The translations under genes and the position numbers were made by a program. From positions 124,001-188,000 of the forward strand of contig NZ_JARXLA010000001.1 in NCBI RefSeq assembly GCF_029872155.1: a stretch of DNA of 64,000 nucleotides, given 5' to 3'. The notes below the pieces were generated by a model, which was given only the letters and a program-made list of their open reading frames with translations, ran no database searches and was not told where the DNA came from. How positions within the stretch are numbered: position 1 is the first letter of the stretch; each line of letters starts with the position of its first letter. Source of the stretch: Hyphomicrobium sp. D-2. Lineage in GTDB: Bacteria; Pseudomonadota; Alphaproteobacteria; Rhizobiales; Hyphomicrobiaceae. This document shows positions 18,232-27,799 of the stretch, piece by piece.

Positions 18232-20097
18232 ATGATCGCCCGAATTTTTGGTTGGCTCGAACAGCGTATCGATGCCTTCCCCGCGAACCAGCCCACCAAG
18301 CCGCCGGCGACGTTCTGGGCGTTCGTCTACCATTACACGCGCCCGTTCCTGCCGATGCTGGCAGCTTCGGCGGTGCTGTCGGCTACGATCGCGTTGATTG
18401 AGGTGTCGCTGTTCGGCTTCCTGGGCCGACTGGTGGACTGGCTGGCGCAGGCCGATCAGGCGACGTTCTGGTCAACCCACGGCTGGTTCCTGGCCGGCAT
18501 GGCGTTGCTGGTGCTGTTGATCCTGCCGACGCTCAAGTTCCTGTATGAAGCCATTGTCCATCAGGGGCTGGTCGGCAACTTCACCATGGCGACGCGCTGG
18601 CAGGCGCACCGTTATGTGCTGCGTCAGTCAATGGAGTTCTTTAACGACGACTTTGCCGGGCGCGTCTCCACCAAGGTGATGCAGACCGCGATGTCGGTGC
18701 GCGAGGTGGTGACGAAAGTCACCGAAGTGATGCTTTACGTGTGCATCTACTTCACCGGCGCGGTGGTGCTGTTTGCCTCCACCGATCTGCGTTTGTCGGG
18801 GCCGCTGCTGATCTGGCTGGTCGGATACCTGCTGGCGATGCGCTACTTCATTCCGCGCCTCGGCAAGATTTCCCATGCGCAGTCCGACGCCCGCTCGGTG
18901 ATGACCGGGCGCGTGGTGGACAGCTATACCAACATCGCTACCGTCAAGATGTTCGCCCACGCCGAGCGTGAGGATCGATACGCATACGAAAGCATGCGTG
19001 CGTTTCTCGATACGGTGCACACGCAGATGCGGCTGGTGACGCTGCTGACGGTGGTGCTGAACTGGCTCAACGGCGCGCTGCTGTTCATGGTGGCGGCGAC
19101 GGCGTTGTGGCTGTGGTCCATCGATGCTGTAACAACCGGTGCCATCGCGCTGTCGGTGGGATTGGTGCTGCGTCTGCAGGGTATGTCCCACTGGATCATG
19201 TGGGAGATGGCGGGCCTGTTTGAAAACGTCGGCATCGTGCAGGACGGCCTGGAAACCATCGCGCGCGACCGCACCGTGGTGGACGTGCCGGGAGCCAAGG
19301 CGCTGACCGTCGACAAGGGCGAGATCGTTTTCGACCACATCCATTTCAACTACGGGCGCGATGCGGAAGCAAACCGTGGCAGCGTGATCGAGGATCTGTC
19401 GCTGCGCGTTGCGCCGGGTGAGAAGGTGGGACTGGTCGGCCGTTCAGGCGCTGGCAAATCCACGCTCGTTGGCCTGCTGATGCGTTTCTACGATCTCGAT
19501 AGTGGCCGCATCCTGATCGACGGGCAGGATATCTCGCAGGTGCAGCAAGACAGTCTGCGCGCGCAGATCGGCATGGTCACGCAGGATACGTCGCTGCTGC
19601 ATCGCTCGGTGCTGGACAACATCCTCTATGGTCGTCCCGACGCGGGCGAAGTGGAAGCCATCGCTGCCGCCAGGAAGGCGGAAGCCCATGACTTCATTGC
19701 CAATCTGCACGATGCCCACGGCCGCAGCGGCTATGCAGCCCATGTCGGTGAGCGTGGCGTAAAACTCTCCGGCGGACAGCGCCAGCGAGTGGCGATTGCG
19801 CGCGTGCTGCTGAAGGATGCGCCGATCCTGGTGCTGGACGAAGCCACCAGTGCGCTGGATAGCGAAGTGGAAGCGGCGATTCAGGAGCAGCTGGTCAATC
19901 TGATGGAAGGCAAAACGGTGATCGCGATTGCGCATCGGCTTTCCACCATCGCCGCCATGGACCGCCTCGTGATCATGGATAAGGGACGGATCGTTGAAGA
20001 AGGCTCGCATGCCGAGCTTCTGCGGCGGGGTGGACTTTATGCTGAGCTATGGGCGCGCCAGTCCGGCGGGTTTCTTGCGCAAGACGCGGCAGAATGA
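18232..20097 (+). CDS. ABC exporter, fused permease and ATPase
   Basis: A 621-aa half-transporter with six N-terminal transmembrane helices and a C-terminal nucleotide-binding domain. Walker A is GRSGAGKST, the signature is LSGGQRQR, Walker B is ILVLDEATSALD and the switch His is in IAHRLST. It should function as a homodimer in the inner membrane. The start at 18232 has GGAG six bases upstream; an ATG at 18184 lacks one. It is of the MsbA/multidrug type but the substrate is unknown. petABC follows after a 279-bp gap. Confidence 0.9.
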   Translation: MIARIFGWLEQRIDAFPANQPTKPPATFWAFVYHYTRPFLPMLAASAVLSATIALIEVSLFGFLGRLVDWLAQADQATFWSTHGWFLAGMALLVLLILPTLKFLYEAIVHQGLVGNFTMATRWQAHRYVLRQSMEFFNDDFAGRVSTKVMQTAMSVREVVTKVTEVMLYVCIYFTGAVVLFASTDLRLSGPLLIWLVGYLLAMRYFIPRLGKISHAQSDARSVMTGRVVDSYTNIATVKMFAHAEREDRYAYESMRAFLDTVHTQMRLVTLLTVVLNWLNGALLFMVAATALWLWSIDAVTTGAIALSVGLVLRLQGMSHWIMWEMAGLFENVGIVQDGLETIARDRTVVDVPGAKALTVDKGEIVFDHIHFNYGRDAEANRGSVIEDLSLRVAPGEKVGLVGRSGAGKSTLVGLLMRFYDLDSGRILIDGQDISQVQQDSLRAQIGMVTQDTSLLHRSVLDNILYGRPDAGEVEAIAAARKAEAHDFIANLHDAHGRSGYAAHVGERGVKLSGGQRQRVAIARVLLKDAPILVLDEATSALDSEVEAAIQEQLVNLMEGKTVIAIAHRLSTIAAMDRLVIMDKGRIVEEGSHAELLRRGGLYAELWARQSGGFLAQDAAE

Positions 20098-20297
20098 CTT
20101 GAATCTGTTTTTTCCGTGGGATCGCACTGCGGTAAGGCCGCTGTGCGCCAAATTGCCTATGCCTATCTCGCGCCGCAGGCTTGAGCGCCGTTTAGAACAA
20201 TGTCAATAAACCGCATAGCGGCGGGCTCCGTTTTGTAGGCCTATCGCACTCACCGTGCCCGATTTTGACGGCAGACGTCCTCAGATGCGAGTGCTGC

Positions 20298-20317
20298 CCG
20301 TCGGTGCCAGCCGACGG
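20298..20317 (+). other. Stem-loop in the petABC leader
   Basis: The perfect arms CCGTCGG (20298-20304) and CCGACGG (20311-20317) have a six-base loop and are followed by an A-rich tract, 59 bp before petA. It lacks a T tail on the plus strand, so it is not a standard terminator. A role in leader RNA is only a guess. Confidence 0.35.
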
Positions 20318-20376
20318 ATAAAAAAACAAAGTTAAGTGCGGCACGACATCTGTCCAGCGCCCTAGCGGAGGCTCCC

Positions 20377-20949
20377 GTGGCAATTGAAGCCGAAGAACCG
20401 GATCGCCGGGACTTTCTCGTTCTCGCGGCCAGCGCCTTCGCAGCTGTTGGCGGCGCGATGACGCTTTGGCCCTTCATCCAGCAGATGAACCCCGACGCGG
20501 GCGCGCAGGCGCTGGCATCGATCGAGGTGGATCTGTCACCGGTGAAGGTGGGCCAGGCCATTACTGTGCTGTGGCGCGGCAAGCCCGTGTTCATTCGCCA
20601 CCGTACCGAAGAGGAAATCGCGGTCGCCAAAGCGGTGCCGATGAAAGACCTCATCGACGAATACGCGCGCAACGCTGCGCTGCCCGAAGATGCTCTCGCA
20701 ACGGACCCCAACCGCACCAAGGACGGCCACGAGAACTGGCTGATCATGGTCGGCATCTGTACCCATCTCGGCTGCGTGCCGAAGGGTCAGGCGCAGGGTG
20801 ACAGCAAGGGCGACTTTGGCGGCTGGCTGTGCCCGTGCCATGGCTCGCACTACGACACCGCGGGCCGAATTCGCAAAGGTCCAGCACCCCGCAATCTTGA
20901 GGTGCCGGTCTATAATTTCGTATCCGGTTCCTTGATCAAGATCGGCTGA
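20377..20949 (+). CDS. petA: Ubiquinol-cytochrome c reductase Rieske iron-sulfur subunit
   Basis: A 190-aa subunit of the respiratory bc1 complex carrying the 2Fe-2S cluster that takes an electron from ubiquinol. Ligands are Cys128 and His130 (CTHLGC) and Cys152 and His155 (CPCHGS), with Cys133 and Cys154 forming the disulfide. An N-terminal twin-arginine-like RRDF precedes the membrane anchor (about residues 11-33). The start is GTG with CGGAGG five bases upstream. First gene of petABC. Confidence 0.96.
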   Translation: MAIEAEEPDRRDFLVLAASAFAAVGGAMTLWPFIQQMNPDAGAQALASIEVDLSPVKVGQAITVLWRGKPVFIRHRTEEEIAVAKAVPMKDLIDEYARNAALPEDALATDPNRTKDGHENWLIMVGICTHLGCVPKGQAQGDSKGDFGGWLCPCHGSHYDTAGRIRKGPAPRNLEVPVYNFVSGSLIKIG

Positions 20950-20965
20950 CGGGCGGGCGGACTCC

Positions 20966-22243
20966 ATGTCTGGAATTTCTTACAGCAGCTATAAGCCGAC
21001 GACTAAAGTCGGCAAGTGGATGGACGAGCGTCTGCCTGTCGGGCGGATGTTTCATGCGCAGTTCGTCGACTTTCCGACGCCGCGCAACCTGAACTACTGG
21101 TGGACCTTCGGCGGCATTCTCTCGTTCTGCCTGATGGCCCAGATCGTCACCGGCATTGTGCTGGCGATGCACTACCAGCCAAGCGGCGAAATGGCGTTCG
21201 ACTCGGTTGAGCGCATCCGGCGCGACGTGAACTTCGGCTGGCTGATCCGCAACCTGCACGCGGTCGGCGCCTCGATGTTCTTCATCGCCGCCTACGTTCA
21301 CATCTTCCGCGGCCTCTACTACGGCTCGTACAAGGCACCGCGCGAAATCCTCTGGATCATCGGCGTCATCATCTTCATCGTCATGATGGCCACGGCGTTC
21401 ATGGGCTACTCGCTGCCGTGGGGCCAGATGAGCTTCTGGGGCGTCACGGTTATCACCAACCTGTTCTCGTCCATCGACAGCATCGTGCCGGGCCTCGGCA
21501 CCACCGTTGTTGAATGGCTGTGGGGCGGCTACTCGGTGACCGGCGTTACGCTCAACCGCTTCTTCAGCCTCCATTATCTGCTGCCGTTCGTGCTGGCGGG
21601 CCTCGTTGTCCTGCACGTCTGGGCGCTGCACGTGGTGGGTCAGAACAGCCCGATGGGCCTGGACGTGAAGACGCCTTCCGATGGCGTGCCGTTCACGCCG
21701 TATGCAACCTCGAAGGATGCGGTCGGCATGTTCGCCTTCCTGCTGTTCTTCTGCTGGTTCGCATTCTTCCTGCCCGACTACCTCGGCCACGCCGACAACT
21801 ACGTCGAAGCTAACCCGCTGGTGACGCCGCCGCACATCGTTCCCGAATGGTACTTCCTGCCGTTCTACGCGATCCTGCGCGCAATCCCCTCCAAGCTGGG
21901 TGGCGTGATCGCGATGTTCGGTGCCATCGCCATCCTGGTGCTGGTGCCGTGGCTGGATACCAGCAAGGTGCGCTCGACCAAGTATCGTCCGCTGTATCGC
22001 TGGTTCTTCTGGCTGTTCGTGTTCTCCTGCGTGGCGCTGGGTTGGCTTGGCTCCAAGCCTGCCGAGGCGGAGTACGTTTTCTGGGCGCGGGTGTTCACGT
22101 TCTACTACTTTGCGCACTTCATCGTCGTCATGCCGCTGGTGGGGTGGTTCGAAAAACCACTGAAGGTGCCGGGGTCAATAACCGAGGCGGTGCTGGCGAA
22201 AAACAAAGGTGCTGCCGCGGCGGCGCCGGCCGCGAAGAGCTGA
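20966..22243 (+). CDS. petB: Cytochrome b of the bc1 complex
   Basis: A 425-aa integral membrane subunit holding hemes bL and bH and both quinone sites. The helix-B motif [12 protein letters not shown] and the [13 protein letters not shown] motif of the Qo site are visible, and paired histidines lie in the second and fourth helices. It is not fused to cytochrome c1, unlike fbcH of Bradyrhizobium. It lies 16 bp after petA. Confidence 0.97.
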   Translation: MSGISYSSYKPTTKVGKWMDERLPVGRMFHAQFVDFPTPRNLNYWWTFGGILSFCLMAQIVTGIVLAMHYQPSGEMAFDSVERIRRDVNFGWLIRNLHAVGASMFFIAAYVHIFRGLYYGSYKAPREILWIIGVIIFIVMMATAFMGYSLPWGQMSFWGVTVITNLFSSIDSIVPGLGTTVVEWLWGGYSVTGVTLNRFFSLHYLLPFVLAGLVVLHVWALHVVGQNSPMGLDVKTPSDGVPFTPYATSKDAVGMFAFLLFFCWFAFFLPDYLGHADNYVEANPLVTPPHIVPEWYFLPFYAILRAIPSKLGGVIAMFGAIAILVLVPWLDTSKVRSTKYRPLYRWFFWLFVFSCVALGWLGSKPAEAEYVFWARVFTFYYFAHFIVVMPLVGWFEKPLKVPGSITEAVLAKNKGAAAAAPAAKS

Positions 22244-22251
22244 GGGGCGCC

Positions 22252-23163
22252 ATGGGACCGATGCAACGTTCAATGAAGCGCTCGTGGCTTAACGGCCGGG
22301 TCGTCGCCATCGCAGTCGCGGGCGCCATGGCAGCAGTACTGCCGTTCTCGGCCGCAAACGCAGCGGGCGATTCAGCAGGCCACGCCATCGAGCGCCAGGA
22401 ATGGTCGTTCGGCGGCTTCACCGGCCAGTACGATCAGGCTCAGCTGCAGCGCGGTTTTCAGGTTTATCAGCAGGTGTGCACCGCCTGTCACGGCCTGAAG
22501 CGTGTACGCTTCCGCAACCTGGCGGAGCCGGGCGGCCCGATGTTCCCGGAAGCGGCGATCAAGGCGCTGGCCGCTTCATGGCCGTATCAGATCTCAGGCG
22601 AGCTGGACGATCAGGGTAACCCGATCGACCGTCTGCCTGGCCCAGCCGATCAGATGGTTGGCCCTTACAAGAACGACGTGCAGGCCCGCGCGGCTCAGGG
22701 CGGCGCGCTGCCGCCGGATCTGTCGCTGATCGTCAAGGCGCGCACGATCGAAACCCATGCACCCTGGTACAGCCACTGGTTCCACATGCTGGTGGACATT
22801 GTGACGGGCTATCAGGAAGCCGGCGCTGACTATCTCTATGCGCTGCTGGTAGGATATCATGAGCCGCCGGCCGGCGTGACCGTGGGCGACGGCATGTATT
22901 ACAACACCGCGTTCCACGGCAATCAGCTGGCGATGCCGCCACCGCTGATCAAGGACGCGCCGGTTGAGTATCAGCCCGAAGCTGGCGTGAAGGCGACGCT
23001 GGAGCAGAACGCGCGCGACGTGACCGCATTCCTGGCCTGGGCATCCGACCCGACGCTGGATACGCGCAAGCGTCTCGGCTGGCAGGTGATGCTGTATCTG
23101 CTGATCACCACGGTGCTGCTGTATCTGGTGAAGCGCAAGATCTGGTCGCGCATCGAGCACTGA
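22252..23163 (+). CDS. petC: Cytochrome c1
   Basis: A 303-aa subunit that passes electrons from the Rieske protein to a soluble cytochrome c. A signal peptide (ending near AANAA), heme motif CTACH (Cys76, Cys79, His80), a methionine-bearing QLAMPPPL segment and a C-terminal membrane anchor (about residues 280-298) are present. The ATG at 22252 has GAGGGG about four bases upstream and lies 8 bp after petB. Confidence 0.96.
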   Translation: MGPMQRSMKRSWLNGRVVAIAVAGAMAAVLPFSAANAAGDSAGHAIERQEWSFGGFTGQYDQAQLQRGFQVYQQVCTACHGLKRVRFRNLAEPGGPMFPEAAIKALAASWPYQISGELDDQGNPIDRLPGPADQMVGPYKNDVQARAAQGGALPPDLSLIVKARTIETHAPWYSHWFHMLVDIVTGYQEAGADYLYALLVGYHEPPAGVTVGDGMYYNTAFHGNQLAMPPPLIKDAPVEYQPEAGVKATLEQNARDVTAFLAWASDPTLDTRKRLGWQVMLYLLITTVLLYLVKRKIWSRIEH

Positions 23164-23196
23164 TATAAGCGCGTCACAGATTTGCATCAGTTTCAA

Positions 23197-23227
23197 ACGC
23201 CGTCGGAGAATCTCCGGCGGCGTTTTT
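23197..23227 (+). terminator. Rho-independent terminator of petABC
   Basis: A long stem built from ACGCCG/CGGCGT and CGGAGA/TCTCCG with one internal mismatch, followed by T5, 34 bp after petC. Confidence 0.88.
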
Positions 23228-23318
23228 GCGTGTGGGTGGGGATGCTAGAGGCAGTTCGATCGGCGCTTGACCCGGCGCCATGCAGGTTCAACAACAGTGC
23301 ACGCAACAGCGGCTGAAC

Positions 23319-23416
23319 AGAGCCTTTCAGCGTCTCGTTTAATCGCTAAAAGGCTCTCGCTGTTTGTTTTATCGTGCTTCTTGCCGGAAAACCGGTTTCC
23401 ACTTTTCCGGAAGCAC
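23319..23416. repeat. Two-hairpin dispersed repeat of rhizobial type
   Basis: Hairpin one has arms AGAGCCTTT (23319-23327) and AAAGGCTCT (23349-23357) plus an inner AGCG/CGCT. After a T-rich spacer, hairpin two has outer arms GTGCTT/AAGCAC and inner arms CCGGAAAA/TTTTCCGG (23374-23416) around an ACCGGTTT-type loop. The pairing is seen directly. The resemblance to a very common intergenic repeat of rhizobial genomes is from memory. It ends just before the mtnP ribosome-binding site. Confidence 0.65.
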
Positions 23417-23437
23417 TTCATCTGTCGGGGGAAGACC

Positions 23438-24316
23438 GTGGCGAAATCCGTTCTGGGCATCATCGGTGGCAGCGGTTTCTACAACCTGCCGGGCATCGAA
23501 AATCCTCACTGGGAGAAGGTGTCGACGCCGTGGGGTGATCCTTCCGATGAGATCCTGTTCGCTGAGGTCGACGGTTTGCCGTTCCGCTTTCTGCCCCGGC
23601 ACGGGCGCGGGCATCGCGTCTCGCCGACGCACATCAACTACCGCGCCAACATCGATGCGATGAAGCGCGCTGGCGTGACGGACCTGGTTTCAATATCCGC
23701 CTGCGGTTCGCTGAAGGATCAGTACGCGCCGGGCCATTTCGTGCTGGTCGATCAGTTCATCGACCGTACGTTCGCGCGCGAGAAAAGCTTCTTCGGCGAT
23801 GGCTGCGTGGCGCATGTTTCGATGGGGCATCCGGTCAGCCCACTGTTGGTTGATGCAATCGAGCAGGCGGCGAAAGCTGAAGACATCGACTACACTAAGG
23901 GCGGCACCTATCTGGTGATGGAAGGCCCGCAGTTTTCGACGCGCGCGGAATCCTTCCTCTATCGCAACTGGGGCTGTGATGTGATCGGCATGACCAACAT
24001 GCCGGAAGCCAAACTCGCCCGCGAAGCCGAGATCTGCTACGCGACCGTCGCCATGGTGACCGATTACGACTGCTGGCACGAGGAAGTTGCGCACGTCGAT
24101 GTGGCGGCTGTCATCGCAGTGATGAAGGACAACACCCTGAAGGCGCAACGTCTGGTGCACAGGCTGGCGGCGCAGTTCCCGCGCGAGCATCAGCCCTGTC
24201 CGCTTGGGTCCGATACGGCGCTGGATGTTGCGATCATCACAGCGCCGGAGGCGCGCGCACCCGCGTTGATGGCCAAGCTTGATGCCGTTGCCGGCCGCGT
24301 GCTCGGCAAGGTCTGA
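23438..24316 (+). CDS. mtnP: S-methyl-5'-thioadenosine phosphorylase
   Basis: A 292-aa purine phosphorylase that splits methylthioadenosine with phosphate into adenine and methylthioribose-1-phosphate. Signatures are GGSGFYNLPG, the phosphate-contacting RHGRGH, MEGPQFSTRAES, and GMTNMPEAKLARE with TDYDCW of the purine site. The start is GTG with GGGGGAAG four to five bases upstream; a longer upstream frame is not preferred because it crosses a dispersed repeat. Its products are used by apt and mtnA about 4-6 kb downstream. Confidence 0.94.
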   Translation: MAKSVLGIIGGSGFYNLPGIENPHWEKVSTPWGDPSDEILFAEVDGLPFRFLPRHGRGHRVSPTHINYRANIDAMKRAGVTDLVSISACGSLKDQYAPGHFVLVDQFIDRTFAREKSFFGDGCVAHVSMGHPVSPLLVDAIEQAAKAEDIDYTKGGTYLVMEGPQFSTRAESFLYRNWGCDVIGMTNMPEAKLAREAEICYATVAMVTDYDCWHEEVAHVDVAAVIAVMKDNTLKAQRLVHRLAAQFPREHQPCPLGSDTALDVAIITAPEARAPALMAKLDAVAGRVLGKV

Positions 24317-24440
24317 GCGCCGCTCCGGGTACGCTCAGCGGTCAGCAAAAACCCGCTAGCTTGACGCGCTCGGTTGCCCAGCCCGTTGCCGGCTGTCCGC
24401 CGTTCGGATTGTGATATGCAATGCGAAGGTTGAGGCAGGG

Positions 24441-25916
24441 TTGATTCGCCAGCTATCCATGGTCACCGCTCGACGTCAGGCCAGTGTCGCACGCGCATCC
24501 GCCACGCTGTTGCGCGGCGCGATCGTGCTGGCGTTGCTCGGTGTGATGCCGACTGCGAGAGCCGGGCAGGACGACGCTACGGTGCGAATTCCGTCCTCCG
24601 CCAGGGAAGTTTACAGCCCAATTGATCGCACGTTCGATCACCAGCCGGCGCTGCCCGGTGGTCCGCGCCATCAGCCGACGCCCGATGTTGACGCTGAGGC
24701 GACGAGCGATCGCGAGCCGGTGCTGTTGCAGGACCTGAAGCAGCGGCTGCGCACGGCTGATCCGTTTTTCCGCGACATGAAGGCGTCGCTGTATCTGCGC
24801 ACGCAGCCGCTCGACCGAGACAATGCAACCGGTCCGCCGTCGCGGGCATGGGCGGCGGGAACGGCGCTCGCGATTGAAACCGGCTTTTATGACGACTGGC
24901 TGCAATTGCAGGCCGCCGTCGCAACATCGCAGCCGCTGTGGGCGCCGGCTGGCGAAGGCGGCACGCTGCTGCTGACGGAGAACCAGGCGGAGGTAAGCTC
25001 GATTGCCATCGCCAACGCGAGGCTGCGCGGGTTCGGACAGCAGGTTGTGATCGGCCGTCAGTTGATCAAGACGCCGTACATCAATCCGCAGGACAATCGC
25101 ATCATCCCCAATTCGTTCGAAGGCATCACGCTGTTGCGCAGCCGCGACGAGGCGCAAATTTTTGATTACGGCTTCGCTTACCTATGGGGCTTCAAGGCGC
25201 GTGACAGCAGCCATTTCAATTCCTTCTCCGAGGCGCTTGGCGTAGCGGAGGACCGCGGCGTTTTTCTTGGTGGCGCCAAATACAGGCCCGCCAGAGGATT
25301 GACCATCGGCGCGATCAACTATCTGATCCCTGACGTCGTGAACACGGCGTATGGCGCGGTGGATTGGTTCGTCGATCTGAAGCCGATCGAGTTACGCTTC
25401 AATGTCGGCTTCACTGATCAACGCACGGTCGGATCCAATCTACTTCCGGGGGCGCCCTACAATACCCATCAGATAACTGAGCGATTTGCTGCCAGCTACG
25501 CCAATGCAACCATTTTTGTTTCAGGGTCGCATAATAGCAGCGCAGCGGCTCTGAAAAGCCCTTTCGGCAGCTTTCCAACTTACACAACGCTTGATCAGCT
25601 CAACTTCAACGATGCCGGTCAGCAAGCGATTGTCATTGGCGCCGCCTACGACTTCTCGAAAATTCTGATAGACGGTATCAAGGCTCAGACATTCTACGGC
25701 TGGTCGTGGGGTGCAATCGAACCGCAAACCGGCAATTCGCTCGGCCGTCAGAATGAGTTCAACATCGAGCTGGAATATGCTCCATCGCAGGGACCGTTGC
25801 GGAACTTGAGCGTGCAGGTGTTCCACTCGGCGGTTGCGTTTCCCGATAATCCGCCCGGCGAGACGCAGCAGCCGCAGACGCGCGCGCTCGTGACCTATCG
25901 CATTCCGCTGCTGTGA
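24441..25916 (+). CDS. OprD-like outer-membrane porin
   Basis: About 491 aa with a signal peptide (LLRGAIVLALLGVMPTARA) and an OprD-family barrel: FYDDWLQLQAAV near the N-terminus, LRGFGQQVVIGRQLIKTPYINPQD-type segments and a C-terminal strand ending RALVTYRIPLL. It should form a substrate-selective channel in the outer membrane. Three starts are possible: GTG 24411, TTG 24441 and ATG 24459. The TTG is chosen because GAGG lies five bases before it. The proline iminopeptidase gene follows immediately. Confidence 0.8.
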   Translation: MIRQLSMVTARRQASVARASATLLRGAIVLALLGVMPTARAGQDDATVRIPSSAREVYSPIDRTFDHQPALPGGPRHQPTPDVDAEATSDREPVLLQDLKQRLRTADPFFRDMKASLYLRTQPLDRDNATGPPSRAWAAGTALAIETGFYDDWLQLQAAVATSQPLWAPAGEGGTLLLTENQAEVSSIAIANARLRGFGQQVVIGRQLIKTPYINPQDNRIIPNSFEGITLLRSRDEAQIFDYGFAYLWGFKARDSSHFNSFSEALGVAEDRGVFLGGAKYRPARGLTIGAINYLIPDVVNTAYGAVDWFVDLKPIELRFNVGFTDQRTVGSNLLPGAPYNTHQITERFAASYANATIFVSGSHNSSAAALKSPFGSFPTYTTLDQLNFNDAGQQAIVIGAAYDFSKILIDGIKAQTFYGWSWGAIEPQTGNSLGRQNEFNIELEYAPSQGPLRNLSVQVFHSAVAFPDNPPGETQQPQTRALVTYRIPLL

Positions 25917-25936
25917 GCGCATCGAGGTTAATCAGC

Positions 25937-26893
25937 ATGTCGTCATCACGCGAAGCTCAGCCGTTGCGCCCGTTCGATGCGCGCATGCTGGATGTCGGCG
26001 ATGGTCACTGGATCTATGTCGAGGAGGTGGGACGCAGTGATGGCGTTCCGGCGCTGTTTCTGCATGGCGGTCCGGGCAGCGGATCGCAGCATCTGCATCG
26101 GCGGCTGTTCGACCCGGAGCGCCATCACGCGTTGCTGTTCGATCAGCGCGGCGCAGGACGCAGCCATCCGTATCTGTCGCTGCAGGAAAACACCACGCAG
26201 AAACTGATTGCGGACATCGAAGCGATCCGCACGCACTTTGGCATCGAGCGCTGGATCGTTGTTGGCGGTTCATGGGGCTCAACGCTGGCGGTGGCGTATG
26301 CCGAAGCGCATCCCGAGCGTGTCGCAGGGCTGGCGTTGCGCGCGGTGTTCCTGGGCACGCGGCGCGAGGTCGAGTGGGCTTTCGTCGAAGGGCCGAAGCT
26401 GTTCCGGCCGGAGCTGTATGCAGATTTTGTCGGTGCGCTTCCCGAGGCTGAACGGGCCGATCCGCTGGCTGCATATCTGGAGCGGCTGGCCGATCCGAAT
26501 CCTAGAGTTCATCGTCCGGCGGCGGAAATCTGGGCGAGCTATGAGCGTGCGCTGTCTGAGCTGGCGCCGGGGCAGTCGCGGATTGCGCCATCGACCGGAC
26601 GCAGTGAGCGCCTGCCGCCGACGCCGTTCGTCGAAGGGCACTACATCCGCAATGACTTCTTCCTGCAGCCGGATCAGCTTGTGCGCGAAGCGTCGAAACT
26701 GCGCGGCATTCCGGGGGTGATCGTGCAGGGGCGCTACGATCTGCTGTGCCCGCCGCATACAGCTTATGCGTTGAGCGAGGCGTGGGGCAATTGCAGGCTG
26801 GAGATGCTGGATCGCGCCGGGCATGCCATCAGCGAGCAGGGTGTGATGGAAGCGCTGACGCGCGCCATCCGTGAGCTGACCGACAAAGCGTGA
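25937..26893 (+). CDS. pip: Proline iminopeptidase
   Basis: A 318-aa alpha/beta hydrolase that releases N-terminal proline from peptides. The oxyanion motif HGGPGSGS, nucleophile elbow GGSWGS, acid in GRYDLLCPP and catalytic His in AGHAIS are all present, and FDQRGAGRSHP is diagnostic of the family. The ATG at 25937 has GAGG nine bases upstream; a GTG at 25913 would overlap the porin gene by four bases. Probably cotranscribed with the porin. Confidence 0.92.
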   Translation: MSSSREAQPLRPFDARMLDVGDGHWIYVEEVGRSDGVPALFLHGGPGSGSQHLHRRLFDPERHHALLFDQRGAGRSHPYLSLQENTTQKLIADIEAIRTHFGIERWIVVGGSWGSTLAVAYAEAHPERVAGLALRAVFLGTRREVEWAFVEGPKLFRPELYADFVGALPEAERADPLAAYLERLADPNPRVHRPAAEIWASYERALSELAPGQSRIAPSTGRSERLPPTPFVEGHYIRNDFFLQPDQLVREASKLRGIPGVIVQGRYDLLCPPHTAYALSEAWGNCRLEMLDRAGHAISEQGVMEALTRAIRELTDKA

Positions 26894-26958
26894 CCAGATA
26901 GCGTTAGCTTAAGGCTGGGTGACTAGACTGCTAACGCCCGAGGAAATCGAGTGCCACC

Positions 26959-27795
26959 ATGCGCTACGCGCTGACCGTCTGGACACTGCTGCTACTGCTG
27001 ATGATGATGAGTGCGGCTTCATCGGCTGCTGAGCGCTTGCCTGCCACGCTGAGCGTCACCCTAGGCGACAGCGTGCAGCGTTACACGGTGGATGAACTGC
27101 TGGCCCGGCACGACGCAACGAGCATCACCGTTCCGGATGACGTTTCCTATGGGCGCACGATGCTCTATCGCGCGGTGCCGTTTCTGGCGCTTCTTGGTGA
27201 TAGCGCTGCAGGCAAGTTCGATACGCTGGAAGTGAAAGCATCCGATGGCTTTGCGTCACAGCTTCCGCTTGAACTGGTGCGGAAAGGTGCAGCGGGCGGC
27301 AGCGTCGCGTGGCTGGCGGTGGAAGATCCGCGTGAGCCCTGGCCAGATCTGCCGAGCAAGCAAACTTCCGCAGGACCGCTTTATCTGGTCTGGCAGTATC
27401 CGGAACGCTCTGGCATTGGTTCGGAACAATGGCCCTATGCTGTTGCTTCCATCACGGCTGTTGCGTCGCCGGCATTGCGCTGGCCGCAAATGACGGTGGC
27501 GGAAACTTTGCCGGCGGATGCGCTTGCGCGGCACGGGCAAAAGGTTTTCACGGTGCAATGCATGCCGTGTCATCGCATGAAGGGAGCGGGCGTCAGTGAT
27601 GTCGGCCCCGATCTCGGTGCACCGATGAGTCCGACGCAGTATCTGACGCCTTTAGGTTTGCGCGCGCTGATCCGTGATCCCATAGCGGTGCGCACGTGGC
27701 CGGATCAGCGGATGCCCGCGTTCAATGAAAGCAAACTCAGCGATGCGGATCTCGATGCGCTGATAGCGTATCTCGGCCACATGGCTGAGCGCTAG
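26959..27795 (+). CDS. Periplasmic cytochrome c with N-terminal extra domain
   Basis: A 278-aa exported protein. The signal peptide has an unusual run of Leu and Met (LLLLLMMMSA). Residues about 25-170 resemble a shortened sulfite-oxidase-type molybdopterin-binding fold (VDELL, SYGRTMLYRAVP, GPLYLVWQYPE), although no molybdenum-binding cysteine is recognisable. The C-terminus is a class I cytochrome c with CMPCH and a candidate Met ligand in QRMPAF. It is probably an electron carrier; the partner is unknown. The fold of the N-terminal part is inferred. Confidence 0.75.
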   Translation: MRYALTVWTLLLLLMMMSAASSAAERLPATLSVTLGDSVQRYTVDELLARHDATSITVPDDVSYGRTMLYRAVPFLALLGDSAAGKFDTLEVKASDGFASQLPLELVRKGAAGGSVAWLAVEDPREPWPDLPSKQTSAGPLYLVWQYPERSGIGSEQWPYAVASITAVASPALRWPQMTVAETLPADALARHGQKVFTVQCMPCHRMKGAGVSDVGPDLGAPMSPTQYLTPLGLRALIRDPIAVRTWPDQRMPAFNESKLSDADLDALIAYLGHMAER

Positions 27796-27799
27796 TTGA

